The notes: a model not told the origin generated them from the sequence alone. DNA of 64,000 bases from an uncultured Actinomycetes bacterium (GCA_900314645.1 OMWB01000009.1:1-64000); one strand, 5' to 3'; shown: positions 1-8,789, counted from the first letter of the stretch. A program made the numbers and translations.

Positions 1-1113
1 AACGACGTCGCCGAGAAGGTCAAGGGCCTCGACCCCGAGACCACGCTCGTGATCGTCGTCTCCAAGACCTTCACCACGCTCGAGACCATCACCAACGCCA
101 AGATGGCCCGTTGGTGGCTCCTCGACGCGCTGCGCAAGGCCGGCGCCATCGACGACTCCGCCGAGAAGGAAGCTGAGGCCATCGCCAAGCACTTCGTGGC
201 CGTCTCCACCAACCTCAAGCTCGTCGCCGACTTCGGCATCGATCCCGAGAACGCCTTCGGCTTCTGGAGCTGGGTTGGCGGCCGTTACTCCGTCGATTCC
301 GCCGTGGGCCTGGCCCTCATCCTCGCCTTTGGCAAGGACGTCTTCCAGGACTTCCTCAAGGGCTTCTATGATCTCGACCGCACCTTCGAGACCGCGCCGC
401 TCGAGGAGAACGTCGTCGCGCTGATGGGCCTCATCAACGTGTGGTACGTCAACTTCTTCAAGGCCGAGAGCCACGCCGTGCTGCCGTACGTCCAGTACCT
501 GCACCGATTCCCCGCTTACCTGCAGCAGCTGACCATGGAGTCCAACGGCAAGCAGGTTCGTTGGGACGGCAGCCCCGTTACCACCGAGACTGGCGAGATC
601 TTCTGGGGCGAGGCCGGCACCAACGGCCAGCATGCCTTCTACCAGCTGATTCACCAGGGCACCCGCATGATTCCGGCCGACTTCATCGCCTTCGTCAACA
701 GCGCCAACCCCATCCAGTGCGACGGCCAGGACGTGCACGAGCTCTTCCTGGGCAACTTCCTCGCCCAGACCAAGGCTCTGGCCTTTGGCAAGACCGCTGA
801 CGAGGTGCGCGCCGAGGGCACGCCCGAAGAGATCGTTCCCGCTCGCGTCTTCTTCGGCAACCGCCCGACCACCAGCATCTTCGGCCAGCAGCTGACCCCG
901 CACGCGCTGGGCGAGCTCATCGCTCTGTACGAGCACATCACCTTCGTCGAGGGCACGGTCTGGGGTCTTGACTCCTATGACCAGTGGGGCGTCGAGCTGG
1001 GCAAGCAGCTTGCCAAGCAGATCACCCCGGCCTTCCATGACGACGAGGCCCTGGCCAAGCAGGACGCCAGCACCCAGGCGCTCATCGAGTACTACCGCGC
1101 CAACCGCAAGTAG
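1..1113 (+). CDS. pgi: Glucose-6-phosphate isomerase, 3' part (gene begins before the window)
   Basis: Interconverts glucose 6-phosphate and fructose 6-phosphate in glycolysis, in the cytoplasm. The reading frame is open from base 1, so the N-terminus lies outside the window and no start is assigned. About 370 residues are visible against roughly 540 for the usual long-form enzyme. The family signature SKTFTTLET is near residue 20 of the fragment, followed by the [12 protein letters not shown] segment and, later, the [16 protein letters not shown] block that carries the active-site histidine region. A strong terminator lies 22 bases after the stop, so it ends its transcription unit. Confidence 0.95.
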   Translation, partial: NDVAEKVKGLDPETTLVIVVSKTFTTLETITNAKMARWWLLDALRKAGAIDDSAEKEAEAIAKHFVAVSTNLKLVADFGIDPENAFGFWSWVGGRYSVDSAVGLALILAFGKDVFQDFLKGFYDLDRTFETAPLEENVVALMGLINVWYVNFFKAESHAVLPYVQYLHRFPAYLQQLTMESNGKQVRWDGSPVTTETGEIFWGEAGTNGQHAFYQLIHQGTRMIPADFIAFVNSANPIQCDGQDVHELFLGNFLAQTKALAFGKTADEVRAEGTPEEIVPARVFFGNRPTTSIFGQQLTPHALGELIALYEHITFVEGTVWGLDSYDQWGVELGKQLAKQITPAFHDDEALAKQDASTQALIEYYRANRK

Positions 1114-1134
1114 TAGCTAGGCACATCGACTCGG

Positions 1135-1167
1135 ACGGCCCCACGCTTCGGCGCGGGGCCGTTTTTT
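1135..1167 (+). terminator. Rho-independent terminator after pgi
   Basis: An 8-bp perfect stem (1135-1142 with 1155-1162, ACGGCCCC/GGGGCCGT) with a cttcg-containing loop is followed by a T run. The same stem sequence is reused after the PFOR gene. Confidence 0.9.
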
Positions 1168-1211
1168 GACGTGCGTATCGAGAACCGGAAGGTCTGATTG
1201 TAGTTGTGCGG

Positions 1212-3104
1212 CTACGCATAGCTCAGCAGTGTGTCGAGAAACTCCTCGAAGTTCTGTGCGGCTGCCACTTGTGTCATATGACGCGGGTCAAAGAGTGCCT
1301 CGGTCACGAAGTCAAAGATCTGCCGAAACACGGGCTTGTCCTCTGGGTGGATGGCCAGCATGAAGACCAGATGCACGTTGGTGCCTGCCCAGTCAAGTCC
1401 GTCGGGATGAACAGAGACGGCGATGGCGGTGCGTAGGGCGTTCATGTCAAGCGGGTGCGGAAGGGCAACGTCAAGGTAGGCGCTTGAGCTGATGGTCTCG
1501 CGCTCGCGTAGACGTTCCTTGTAGTCATCCCGCGCATAGCCGCCAGCGATGAGCGCATCGCCCATCACCTCGATAGCGTCCTCCCTGCCGCTGAATCGCT
1601 CCCCGCAGAAGAAGAGCTCGCGCGAAAACAGCCGTCGCAGTCGACGTTCCATCTTCTGCCTGCGCTTTTCCGAACGAACCATCTCGAGATGGGCACGAAG
1701 TGTTGCCAAGTCGCGCTCGCCCAGAAACGGCGAGATCTCCACCACGGGGTAGGGAGGAGTCACGGCAAGGGGCATCGACGTGATGAGAAGGTCTGGCCGG
1801 AAATCCTCAGGTAAGCGGCCCACGCTGTCTACTACGCCATCGATGACCAACAGTTCCTCAAATGACCGCAGAATCCGCCATGCAAGCGAGATGCCGCTTG
1901 CGTTATAGCTTGGGCTCATCAGCACGCAGCGTACTTTTGACCGCTCAACGTTCTGCTCCTCGATGAGGCAGCCAATATGCAGAGCGATGTAGGCAATCTC
2001 GTCATCGGGAAGGACGATGCCCGTCATGCGACGCAGCTCCTGCGCTATGAATACGGCGATGTCATAGACAAAGGGATAGTCGTTGCGGATGGAGGTGGTC
2101 TGCGGGTTGCGGAGCGCGATGTCGTGACTCATTCTCTGGATCATGTTCTTGAGGTGCAGGCCAAACCGGATGAGGAATGCCTCTCCCTCAAGCTTGACAC
2201 CGTATTCGTCATACACGCGGCTTACCGTTTGCCTGACGAGACCAAGCGTCTCGTCACCTACAAATTCTGCTGTGTCGGAATGTTTGGTTTCGAGTCGTGT
2301 TGATACGATGACGCCAAAGGACGCGCGATCTGCTTCAGAGACTGTAGTTGCATAGCGGCGCTCCATGGTGTCGCATATGTCCCTGACGAGGTTTGCGACA
2401 TCGGGTTCTAGGCTAAGGCATGATTGCTCGGCATCTTTCGGAGTGCCGAAGCCATTGAGATTACGCTCTAGCACGATGGCGACGTGTAGCATCAGGTTGG
2501 CGAGCGCGTAGTCGTTCAGGAAGAGTTGGTGGCGCTCGAGAGCCTGCGAGATGTCCTCACGCATGCCCTGCATGTCAAGATCGGGAAAATAGCCGCGCAC
2601 TACATCCACTTGGGAAAAGAAACCCTTGGTCTCGTCAAAGATAAGGCTCGATACCATACGCTTCTCGTTGGCCTCTCCGCCGACTACCTGCAATAAGCCA
2701 CCGCGCGAATGTACCTCAAGGCCATATTCGGCCATGTCGAGTTTGACACGGGCGAGGTCCTTGGTCAGCGTAACGGAGCTTACGCATAGTTCATCAGCGA
2801 GGTCTTCAAGGCTCACGTGACGGTGTCCCATCAGTAGCGCGCGCAAGATGGCAGAGCGTCGCTCTTCAGAGCTCTGGGGTACGGGGTTAGCGCCTGCAGG
2901 ATCGATTTCGGCCAATAGGGCGCGATTGCCCAGTGCGAAACCCTTTCTACTTGACTGCACGATGCCGGGCCATCGGTCGTTGAGTTTGGAGACGTCAGAC
3001 TTGACGGTACGTACAGAGCAGCCAAGCTCGGCCGCGAGGGCAGACGACGTGGTCCAACCCTCTCTTGTGGCGAGATGTCGTAAGAGGCGGCGATCTCTGT
3101 CCAT
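1212..3104 (-). CDS. PRD-domain transcriptional regulator with EIIA domain (BglG/LicR/MtlR-like)
   Basis: A PTS-controlled transcription activator or antiterminator of about 630 residues. Two N-terminal helix-turn-helix segments come first (LATREGWTTSSALAAELG and LEDLADELCVSSVTLTKDL). Two PRD domains follow (IALHIGCLIEE near the end of the second), then an EIIB-like region where the usual cysteine of the P-loop seems replaced (LMSPSYNASG), and a C-terminal mannitol/fructose-type EIIA domain with the phosphorylatable His in ALPHPLD near residue 550. The frame stays open further upstream, but the ATG at 3104 has a GAGAAGAGA ribosome site and begins the first HTH. It is divergent from the PTS operon and most likely controls it, probably by phosphorylation from HPr and the cognate EIIB. 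Confidence 0.88.
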   Translation of the reverse strand: MDRDRRLLRHLATREGWTTSSALAAELGCSVRTVKSDVSKLNDRWPGIVQSSRKGFALGNRALLAEIDPAGANPVPQSSEERRSAILRALLMGHRHVSLEDLADELCVSSVTLTKDLARVKLDMAEYGLEVHSRGGLLQVVGGEANEKRMVSSLIFDETKGFFSQVDVVRGYFPDLDMQGMREDISQALERHQLFLNDYALANLMLHVAIVLERNLNGFGTPKDAEQSCLSLEPDVANLVRDICDTMERRYATTVSEADRASFGVIVSTRLETKHSDTAEFVGDETLGLVRQTVSRVYDEYGVKLEGEAFLIRFGLHLKNMIQRMSHDIALRNPQTTSIRNDYPFVYDIAVFIAQELRRMTGIVLPDDEIAYIALHIGCLIEEQNVERSKVRCVLMSPSYNASGISLAWRILRSFEELLVIDGVVDSVGRLPEDFRPDLLITSMPLAVTPPYPVVEISPFLGERDLATLRAHLEMVRSEKRRQKMERRLRRLFSRELFFCGERFSGREDAIEVMGDALIAGGYARDDYKERLRERETISSSAYLDVALPHPLDMNALRTAIAVSVHPDGLDWAGTNVHLVFMLAIHPEDKPVFRQIFDFVTEALFDPRHMTQVAAAQNFEEFLDTLLSYA

Positions 3105-3176
3105 GGTCTCTTCTCGTACATCGACGTTACAAAGCACTGCTATCAAGGTACCACCCAGACGCCCTGCGAGCTCTGT

Positions 3177-3207
3177 CGACCGTTGCACCGTAACGGTGCA
3201 ACGGTCG
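3177..3207. promoter_or_regulatory. Perfect 14-bp inverted repeat between the regulator and the PTS operon (candidate operator)
   Basis: Bases 3177-3190 (CGACCGTTGCACCG) are exactly repeated as their reverse complement at 3194-3207 around a TAA spacer. A further half-site GGTGCAA is at 3215-3221. It lies 73 bases upstream of the regulator start and 73 bases upstream of the EIIA start, the expected place for the binding site of the divergent PRD regulator. No good -35 box is seen for the PTS operon; a TATATC (3241-3246) could be an activator-dependent -10. Confidence 0.7.
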
Positions 3208-3279
3208 GACTGGAAGGTGCAAAGGCAGCGGCGTAGTGTGTATATCAGCAAAGTGCACGTACGATGCGAGGGGGGCTTG

Positions 3280-3597
3280 GTGAGCGAGCAACTGCTTCAG
3301 CAGGTGATGGACATCATCGCCCATGCCGGCGAAGGAAAGAGCCTGGCAATGGAGGCACTTGTGAGCTGCCGCGCAGGCAACTATGCAGAGGCCGACTGTA
3401 TGCTCGCCAGGAGCTCTGAGGTCATTGCGGGGGCACACGAGGTGCATCGGCAGATTCTGGCCCAAAGTGCCACTGATGCCGAGATGCCCGTTTCTTTCCT
3501 GCTGGTGCATGCGGCAGATTATATGACAGCCGCAGGTACCTGCCGTGACCTTGCTGAGGAGATGGTCTGCATGTACAAGGAGATGCGCCATGTATAG
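3280..3597 (+). CDS. PTS lactose/cellobiose-family EIIA subunit
   Basis: A soluble phosphocarrier of 105 residues that passes phosphate from HPr to EIIB, the usual length for the Lac/Chb EIIA family. The active-site histidine is His77 in LLVHAADY, matching His78 of the lactose enzyme. The GTG start at 3280 is chosen because a GAGGGGGG ribosome site stands just before it and the protein aligns from the first residue; the frame is open upstream but antisense to the regulator. The stop overlaps the start of the EIIB gene by 8 bases, showing translational coupling. Confidence 0.9.
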   Translation: MSEQLLQQVMDIIAHAGEGKSLAMEALVSCRAGNYAEADCMLARSSEVIAGAHEVHRQILAQSATDAEMPVSFLLVHAADYMTAAGTCRDLAEEMVCMYKEMRHV

Positions 3598-3907
3598 CAT
3601 CGCACTGATATGCGAGGTTGGGGCAAGCACGGGCATGGTGGTGCGACGTATGGTTGCTGCCGCGCGTGAGGTGGGCATAGATGCCGAGATTAAGGCCTAC
3701 CCGTTCTCGCAGATTGAGCTCGTGCTTGAGGCGTACGACTATGTGCTGCTCGGTCCCCAGATGCGCTTCAGGCTCAAGCAGGTGCGAGACGAGCATCCCG
3801 AATGCGCTGCTCGAGTTGATGTGGTTGCACCTATGGACTTCGCCACGATGAATGGTGAGAAGATCCTTAAACAGGCAATCGCAGCCATTGACGCACTTGG
3901 TGTCTGA
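3590..3907 (+). CDS. PTS lactose/cellobiose-family EIIB subunit
   Basis: A cytoplasmic phosphotransferase of 105 residues, the standard EIIB size. The phosphorylated cysteine is Cys8 in the N-terminal loop IALICEVGASTG, the family P-loop position (though the usual CxxGxST spacing is slightly altered). It receives phosphate from the EIIA encoded just upstream and gives it to the sugar carried by EIIC. The ATG at 3590 overlaps the EIIA stop, and the next gene (EIIC) follows after 66 bases with its own strong ribosome site. Confidence 0.9.
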   Translation: MYSIALICEVGASTGMVVRRMVAAAREVGIDAEIKAYPFSQIELVLEAYDYVLLGPQMRFRLKQVRDEHPECAARVDVVAPMDFATMNGEKILKQAIAAIDALGV

Positions 3908-3973
3908 CTGCTGTTTTGTCTTTGTGTTGTCAAAGGGACACGGGAACGTATCCAAGAAAGGAAAGGGAAGAAC

Positions 3974-5227
3974 ATGGACAAATTCATGAAAGGGCTTGAG
4001 GAGAAGCTGCTCCCCATCGCCGACAGAATCGGAAGGATCTCCTTCCTGACCGCTCTGGGAGCCACCTTCCAGATTCTGCTGCCGGTCATCATGATTGGCT
4101 CGTTTGCGTGTCTTGGCGCGTTCATGCCCGTTGACGGCTGGCAAGCGTTCATTGCAGGCAATGGGCTCAACATGGCGTTTATGACCACGCAGTCGCTCAC
4201 GCTGTCGATCATCGGTCTCTATATCGCCTTCGTGCTGCCGTATCAGTATGCGCAACGCCTCGGAATGAAGCCCCTCGGCCCGGCCATTACGGCCTTCATG
4301 AGCTTCCTGCTCATCACTCCCACCGAGCTCTATACCAACATTCCCGAGCAGTGGTTGGGCTACGCTGGCATGTTCACCGTGCTCATCGTCTCGTGGCTCA
4401 ACGTCAAGCTGTGCCAGGTCTGCGAGGACAGGGGTATCTACGTTCACATGCCCGAGTCGGTGCCGCCTATGGTTGAGGAATCGTTCAAGACGCTCGTGCC
4501 CGGCATCATTTCGGCCGTGGTTTCCATTGCTATCCAGACGTTCATGGCTGGCACCGCTTTTGGCTGCGTGCATCAGGTTATCTACTCGCTCGTGCAGACG
4601 CCTCTCCAGAACGTGGGCCTCAGCTATCCCGGCTACCTGCTCATCCAGATCCTGTCGACGCTCTTCATGTTCTGCGGTATCCACGGCAACACCATCTTCG
4701 GCACCATCAGCCCGCTGACACTCGCCGCCTCTGCAGAGAACCTTGAGGCCTTCCAGGCCGGCTTGCCTCTGCCGCACATCATTATCGACTCGTTCTCTGT
4801 CATGTGCCAACCCGGCGGCATCGGCGGTACGCTCGGTCTCGCGTTCCTGTGTGCCTTCGTCGCCAAGAGCCAGCAGCTCCGCACACTCGGCCGCATCGCT
4901 GCAGTGCCTTCCATCTTTGGCATCAACGAGCCGCTGCTCTTCGGTATCCCCATCATTCTCGATCCGCTGCTGTTCATCCCCTACGTGCTCAACCCCATCG
5001 TCTGCACCACGCTCTCGTATTTGGTCTACGCCACGGGCCTCGTCCCGCGCCTGACGGGCACGGTGGTCAACTGGGCTATGCCTCAGGTGCTGTCTGGCTT
5101 CCTTGCCCAGGGCTGGCAGTCGGCGCTGTGGCAGGTCGTCCTCATCGCAATCACCACGGCCATCTGGTTCCCGTTCTTCAAGATCGTCGACGGCCGTCTG
5201 TCTGCGGCCGAGGCCGAAGAAGCGTAG
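3974..5227 (+). CDS. PTS lactose/cellobiose-family EIIC permease
   Basis: A membrane sugar permease of 417 residues with about ten hydrophobic segments. The typical family start (MDKFMKGLEEKLLPIADRIG) is an amphipathic helix before the first membrane span, and the FGINEPLLFGIPI signature near residue 315 lies in the sugar-binding region. With EIIA and EIIB it forms a complete lactose/cellobiose-type system. The substrate cannot be read from sequence. No phospho-glycosidase is present nearby, which is unusual for this type of operon. The AAAGGAAAGGG ribosome site and ATG are clear. Confidence 0.92.
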   Translation: MDKFMKGLEEKLLPIADRIGRISFLTALGATFQILLPVIMIGSFACLGAFMPVDGWQAFIAGNGLNMAFMTTQSLTLSIIGLYIAFVLPYQYAQRLGMKPLGPAITAFMSFLLITPTELYTNIPEQWLGYAGMFTVLIVSWLNVKLCQVCEDRGIYVHMPESVPPMVEESFKTLVPGIISAVVSIAIQTFMAGTAFGCVHQVIYSLVQTPLQNVGLSYPGYLLIQILSTLFMFCGIHGNTIFGTISPLTLAASAENLEAFQAGLPLPHIIIDSFSVMCQPGGIGGTLGLAFLCAFVAKSQQLRTLGRIAAVPSIFGINEPLLFGIPIILDPLLFIPYVLNPIVCTTLSYLVYATGLVPRLTGTVVNWAMPQVLSGFLAQGWQSALWQVVLIAITTAIWFPFFKIVDGRLSAAEAEEA

Positions 5228-5235
5228 ATAGCGGC

Positions 5236-5270
5236 CGATGTGGGCTGACCTTGTAGGTCGGCCCACATCG
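5236..5270 (+). other. 15-bp stem-loop between EIIC and the reductase gene
   Basis: Arms 5236-5250 and 5256-5270 pair throughout (one T.G wobble) around a 5-base loop. There is no T run, so it is more likely an mRNA stabiliser, processing site or partial block between the PTS genes and the downstream enzyme than a full terminator. Confidence 0.7.
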
Positions 5271-5327
5271 CGCTGCGCGCAGCCCACGCGAAGCCACACA
5301 TCAATACGCCCACAGAGAGGAACAACC

Positions 5328-7235
5328 ATGACAGAGCTTGCCTACCCGCACCTGTTCAGCCCCATCAAGCTGGGAAACGTCATGGTGCAGAACCGCATCG
5401 TGGCCAACCCCATGAGCGACACCTTCGAGGATAAGTCGCTCGGCGGACCTGGCATCGTCATCTGTGGACACGCCATCGTCGAAGAGGGCCGGTCGTCCTT
5501 CATGAGTGGCGATGAGCCGTATGCCTTCTCAAAGTACCAGGTTGAGCACACGCGCCATCGCGCGCTTAAGGCGCGTCGTACTGGTGCGAAAGCATCCATC
5601 GAGCTGCATCACTCTGGCGTATGGGCGCGTGTGCGCGACCACGCGTGGGGCCCCAGCGGCTACGTGCGCGAGGACGGCACCGAGGTTGTCGAGATGACAC
5701 CTGAGGACATGGAGCATGTGGCCAAATGCTGGGCGCAAGCAGCGGTTGACGCGCAGAACGCCGACTTCGACATGGTCTTCCTGCACTTTGGGCATGGGTG
5801 GCTGGCAACGGAGTTCCTCAGCCCTCGGTACAACCACCGAATGGATGAGTACGGCGGGTCCCTCGAGAACCGCATGCGCTTTCCGCTGCAGATTCTGCGT
5901 ACCATCCGCGATGCCGTCGGGCCGTTCTTCCCTATGGAAATGCGCGTCTCAGCATATGAGTGGATGCCCGACAGCATGGCGTTCGAGGACGTGGTGGCCT
6001 TCTGCAGGGAGGCGCAGCGCTACGTGACGTCAATCCAGGTCTCGAGTGGTCTTGACCTTGAGCACGAGGCTAATGTGCATATGGCTGCCTCGAACTTCGA
6101 CCCGCATCTGGGTAACGCCGCGTGGTGCCGTGCCATCAAAGAGGCGGTGGACATCCCTGTGACGCTTGTCGGCTCAATTGAGTCGCCCGAGCAGGCCGAG
6201 GAACTCATCGCCAACGGCACGTGCGACATGGTCGCCATGGCTCGTGCGCTGACCGCTGACCCTCTGTGGCCCGCCAAGGCCCGCGAGGGCAGGGGAGAGG
6301 ACATCCGTCCGTGCCTGCGATGCCTCAACTGCTATCACATCGCCACCAACCATTGGCATGTGGGCTGCTCGGTAAATCCACGCTACTGGAACGAGGAGTT
6401 CGTCCCTCGTGACGGAGAGATGGGTGTCGCTGAGATTGCCAAGCGTGTGGTGGTCGTAGGTGGCGGCCCTGCAGGTGCACGTGCTGCCCTGTACGCGAGA
6501 GAGCGCGGACATGATGTCATTTTGCTGGAGAAAGAGGAGAGGCTGGGAGGCCAACTGCGCTACATAGCCCAAGAGGCCCACAAGGAGGACGTCGCGCGGT
6601 ATCTTGCGTGGCTGGAGCGTCAGGTTGAGAAGTCTGACGTGGACGTGCGGTTGAGCACCGAGGCGACACCCGAGCTTGTGCGCTCGCTCGAAGCCGATGC
6701 CGTGATCATCGCCGTTGGCGGCTCTGCGGTAATGCCTCCCATTCCAGGGCGCAATGAGGCGCAGGTCATCGGCTTTCATGAGGCCATCGAGCACGCGGAG
6801 GAGCTGGGCGAGCGGGTGGTCGTCATCGGCGGCGGTACCATTGGTGCTGAGATTGCCCTTGAGGAGGCCGAGCTGGTTGGCCGTGAGGTCACCCTTGTGG
6901 AAGGCCTGGACAAGATTGCGCGTACTGGCAACATGCTCTATCGCATCGCGCTTCGCCAAATGTTCGAGAAGCACGAGGAGAACCTGCACGTGCATCTGAA
7001 CACCAAGTGCCTCTCGCTCGAAGGCGGCATCGCGCGGCTGGAGACGCCGGAAGGTGAGCTTCTTGAGGTGCCGTTTGACACCGCGGTCATCGCTTGCGGC
7101 GTGCGGCCCAATTCGAGCTTGGCCGAAAGCCTCTTTGGTACCGCTCCACAGAGCTTCGTCATCGGTGATGCGAACAAGTGTCGCCAGATTATGGATGCGA
7201 CCTACGACGCGTGGGCCGTGGCAACCAATCTGTAG
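5328..7235 (+). CDS. Old yellow enzyme family NADH:flavin oxidoreductase (2,4-dienoyl-CoA reductase/BaiC-BaiH-like)
   Basis: A 635-residue reductase with two modules. Residues 1-320 form the FMN-binding TIM barrel (LFSPIKLGNVMVQNRIV start, then YNHRMDEYGGSLENRMRF). A 4Fe-4S cluster site follows (Cys329, Cys332, Cys335, Cys347). Residues from about 373 form the FAD/NAD(P)-binding half, with VVVGGGPAGARAAL and VVIGGGTIGAEIAL dinucleotide motifs. This architecture is used to reduce enoates, bile-acid intermediates, trimethylamine or plant compounds; the substrate here is unknown. The ATG at 5328 with GAGAGG upstream matches the family N-terminus. It follows the PTS genes and precedes an Ldh2-type dehydrogenase. 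Confidence 0.9.
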   Translation: MTELAYPHLFSPIKLGNVMVQNRIVANPMSDTFEDKSLGGPGIVICGHAIVEEGRSSFMSGDEPYAFSKYQVEHTRHRALKARRTGAKASIELHHSGVWARVRDHAWGPSGYVREDGTEVVEMTPEDMEHVAKCWAQAAVDAQNADFDMVFLHFGHGWLATEFLSPRYNHRMDEYGGSLENRMRFPLQILRTIRDAVGPFFPMEMRVSAYEWMPDSMAFEDVVAFCREAQRYVTSIQVSSGLDLEHEANVHMAASNFDPHLGNAAWCRAIKEAVDIPVTLVGSIESPEQAEELIANGTCDMVAMARALTADPLWPAKAREGRGEDIRPCLRCLNCYHIATNHWHVGCSVNPRYWNEEFVPRDGEMGVAEIAKRVVVVGGGPAGARAALYARERGHDVILLEKEERLGGQLRYIAQEAHKEDVARYLAWLERQVEKSDVDVRLSTEATPELVRSLEADAVIIAVGGSAVMPPIPGRNEAQVIGFHEAIEHAEELGERVVVIGGGTIGAEIALEEAELVGREVTLVEGLDKIARTGNMLYRIALRQMFEKHEENLHVHLNTKCLSLEGGIARLETPEGELLEVPFDTAVIACGVRPNSSLAESLFGTAPQSFVIGDANKCRQIMDATYDAWAVATNL

Positions 7236-7246
7236 GACGCGTATGC

Positions 7247-7289
7247 CATTGAGGGACCACCAAGGAGAGTCCTTGGTGGTCCCTCAATG
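7247..7289 (+). repeat. 20-bp perfect stem-loop
   Basis: Bases 7247-7266 are the exact reverse complement of 7270-7289, with a 3-base loop (GAG). It starts 12 bases after the reductase stop. No T run follows; one base separates it from the next hairpin. Confidence 0.9.
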
Positions 7290-7290
7290 C

Positions 7291-7344
7291 GTAGCCGCAG
7301 CGGAGCGCTTCGAGAAATTCCTCGAAGCGCTCCGCTGCGGCTAC
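7291..7344 (+). repeat. 24-bp perfect stem-loop
   Basis: Bases 7291-7314 are the exact reverse complement of 7321-7344, with a 6-base loop AAATTC. Together with the preceding hairpin it forms a 98-base, almost fully base-paired block. Confidence 0.9.
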
Positions 7345-7375
7345 TTGCTCAATGTGAAGCGGGTGACAAACTACC

Positions 7376-7403
7376 GAACCACAAGGGTCGGACCCTTTGG
7401 TTC
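7376..7403 (+). repeat. GGGTC/GACCC-core hairpin, copy 1
   Basis: Outer stem GAACC/GGTTC encloses the core AAGGGTCGGACCCTT. The core recurs at 7439-7463 (half copy), 8728-8760, 8790-8822, 39239-39265 and 45492-45522 with unrelated outer stems. Confidence 0.65.
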
Positions 7404-7607
7404 AATCAGCGGTCGAACCAACCGCACCACGGAATCGCACTACAAGGTCGGACCCTTTGGTTCGGTCGTCACGTTTAGCTAGCGATTCAGCCCCTTAAGC
7501 ATCTTTACCAGCGGACATGCGCCTGTAGACGTAGCATGATTACAGAAAGAGTCCCATATATCGATGAAGCGATTGAACGAATCAACCTCGCAGCGAAAGG
7601 AGCAGGT

Positions 7608-8720
7608 ATGGAAACTAGGCCGTACGTCTCGTGGGAGCTGATGAACGACTTCCTGACCGATGCCTTTGTTGGATACGGTGTCCCGCGCGACGATGCGGCG
7701 ATTTGCGCCGACGTGCTGCTGGAGTCTGACCGCCGTGGCATCGAGAGCCACGGCTGCAACCGATTCAAGCCCATCTACATCGACCGCATCATCAACGGCA
7801 CGCTCCTTCCAGAGACCAATCTGGAGATCGTCAAGGAGACGCCCACGACCATCGTGGCCGACGCGCACGACGGTATGGGCATGGTCGCCGCATATCGCGT
7901 GATGGAGCGCCTTATCGAGAAAGCGCGCACCTACGGCATGGCAGGCGGTGCCATCCGCAACTCGACCCACTACGGCATCGCTGGCTATTGGGCGACCATG
8001 GCCAGCAAGCAGGGCATGCTTGGCCTGACGGGTACCAACGCGCGGCCTTCCATCGCGCCGACCTTCGGTGTGGAGAACATGCTCGGCACCAACCCGCTGA
8101 CCTTTGCGTTCCCCACCGACGAGGACTTCCCGTTCTGCATCGACTGCGCTACGTCCATCGTGCAGCGCGGCAAGATCGAGTACGACGCACGCGAGGGTAT
8201 CGACGTGCCAGCTGGCATGGTCGTCGCGCGTGACGGCAGCACGCCGACCAACGCCGCGGCCATCCTGCAGATGCTGGTCGACGGCACCGCGGCGCTGGCG
8301 CCTCTGGGTGGTGGCCCCGGCGACGAGATGTGCGGCTATAAGGGCTACGGCTACGCGACGGTGGTTGAGATTCTCTCCGCGGCGCTTGCGGGTGGGCAGT
8401 TCATGAAGGCGCTCAACGGTCGTGATGCGGACGGCAACCCCGAGATGTTCCACCTCGGCCACTTCTTCTTTGTGGTTGACCCCGAGGCCTTCTGCGGACG
8501 CGAGACGTTTGAGCACATCGCTGGCGACATCTGCCGTGCGTTGCGCGCCTCGGCCAAGGCGCCTGGCTATGACCGCATCTACACGGCCGGCGAGAAGGAA
8601 TGGCTGGTCTGGCAGGAGCGCAAGGACAAGGGCGTCCCCGTCGGCGAGGCCGTTCAGGCCGAGATTCTGGCTGTTCGCGACAGCCTTGGCCTGCCGTACG
8701 TCTTCCCGTTCGAGGCATAG
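7608..8720 (+). CDS. Ldh2/malate dehydrogenase-family NAD(P)-dependent oxidoreductase
   Basis: A 370-residue member of the type-2 malate/L-lactate dehydrogenase family (also ureidoglycolate and sulfolactate dehydrogenases), which oxidises 2-hydroxyacids or reduces 2-oxoacids without a Rossmann fold. Visible family motifs are DRRGIESHG near residue 45, RNSTHYGIAGYW, NPLTFAFPT and GGGPGDEMCGYKGYG near residue 240. The start at 7608 is preferred to ATG 7536 because AAAGGAG stands 6 bases before it and the family N-terminus begins there. It follows the OYE reductase after a hairpin-rich gap, so it may be a separately controlled part of the same pathway. Exact substrate unknown. Confidence 0.88.
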   Translation: METRPYVSWELMNDFLTDAFVGYGVPRDDAAICADVLLESDRRGIESHGCNRFKPIYIDRIINGTLLPETNLEIVKETPTTIVADAHDGMGMVAAYRVMERLIEKARTYGMAGGAIRNSTHYGIAGYWATMASKQGMLGLTGTNARPSIAPTFGVENMLGTNPLTFAFPTDEDFPFCIDCATSIVQRGKIEYDAREGIDVPAGMVVARDGSTPTNAAAILQMLVDGTAALAPLGGGPGDEMCGYKGYGYATVVEILSAALAGGQFMKALNGRDADGNPEMFHLGHFFFVVDPEAFCGRETFEHIAGDICRALRASAKAPGYDRIYTAGEKEWLVWQERKDKGVPVGEAVQAEILAVRDSLGLPYVFPFEA

Positions 8721-8727
8721 CTGACAC

Positions 8728-8760
8728 CGCGGACAAAAGGTGCTACCCCCTTTGTCCGCG
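8728..8760 (+). repeat. GGGTC/GACCC-core hairpin, copy 2
   Basis: A 10-bp stem CGCGGACAAA/TTTGTCCGCG surrounds AGGTGCTACCCCC. It starts 8 bases after the stop of the Ldh2-type gene and could act as its terminator, although no T run follows. Confidence 0.65.
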
Positions 8761-8789
8761 AGGCGTAGCGTAGACAAAACGTGAACTTC

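Larger units (their letters stand above)
7236..7607 (+). other. 372-base intergenic region made of stem-loops
   Basis: It holds two very long perfect hairpins (7247-7289 and 7291-7344), one complete copy of the GGGTC/GACCC-core hairpin (7376-7403) and one half copy (7439-7463), then the leader of the Ldh2-type gene. The reading frame of the downstream gene stays open back to an ATG at 7536, but no ribosome site supports that start. Confidence 0.8.

Noticed and set aside
7536..7607. Longer N-terminus of the Ldh2-type dehydrogenase starting at ATG 7536
   Set aside because: No ribosome site before 7536, whereas AAAGGAG precedes 7608, which also matches the family start.
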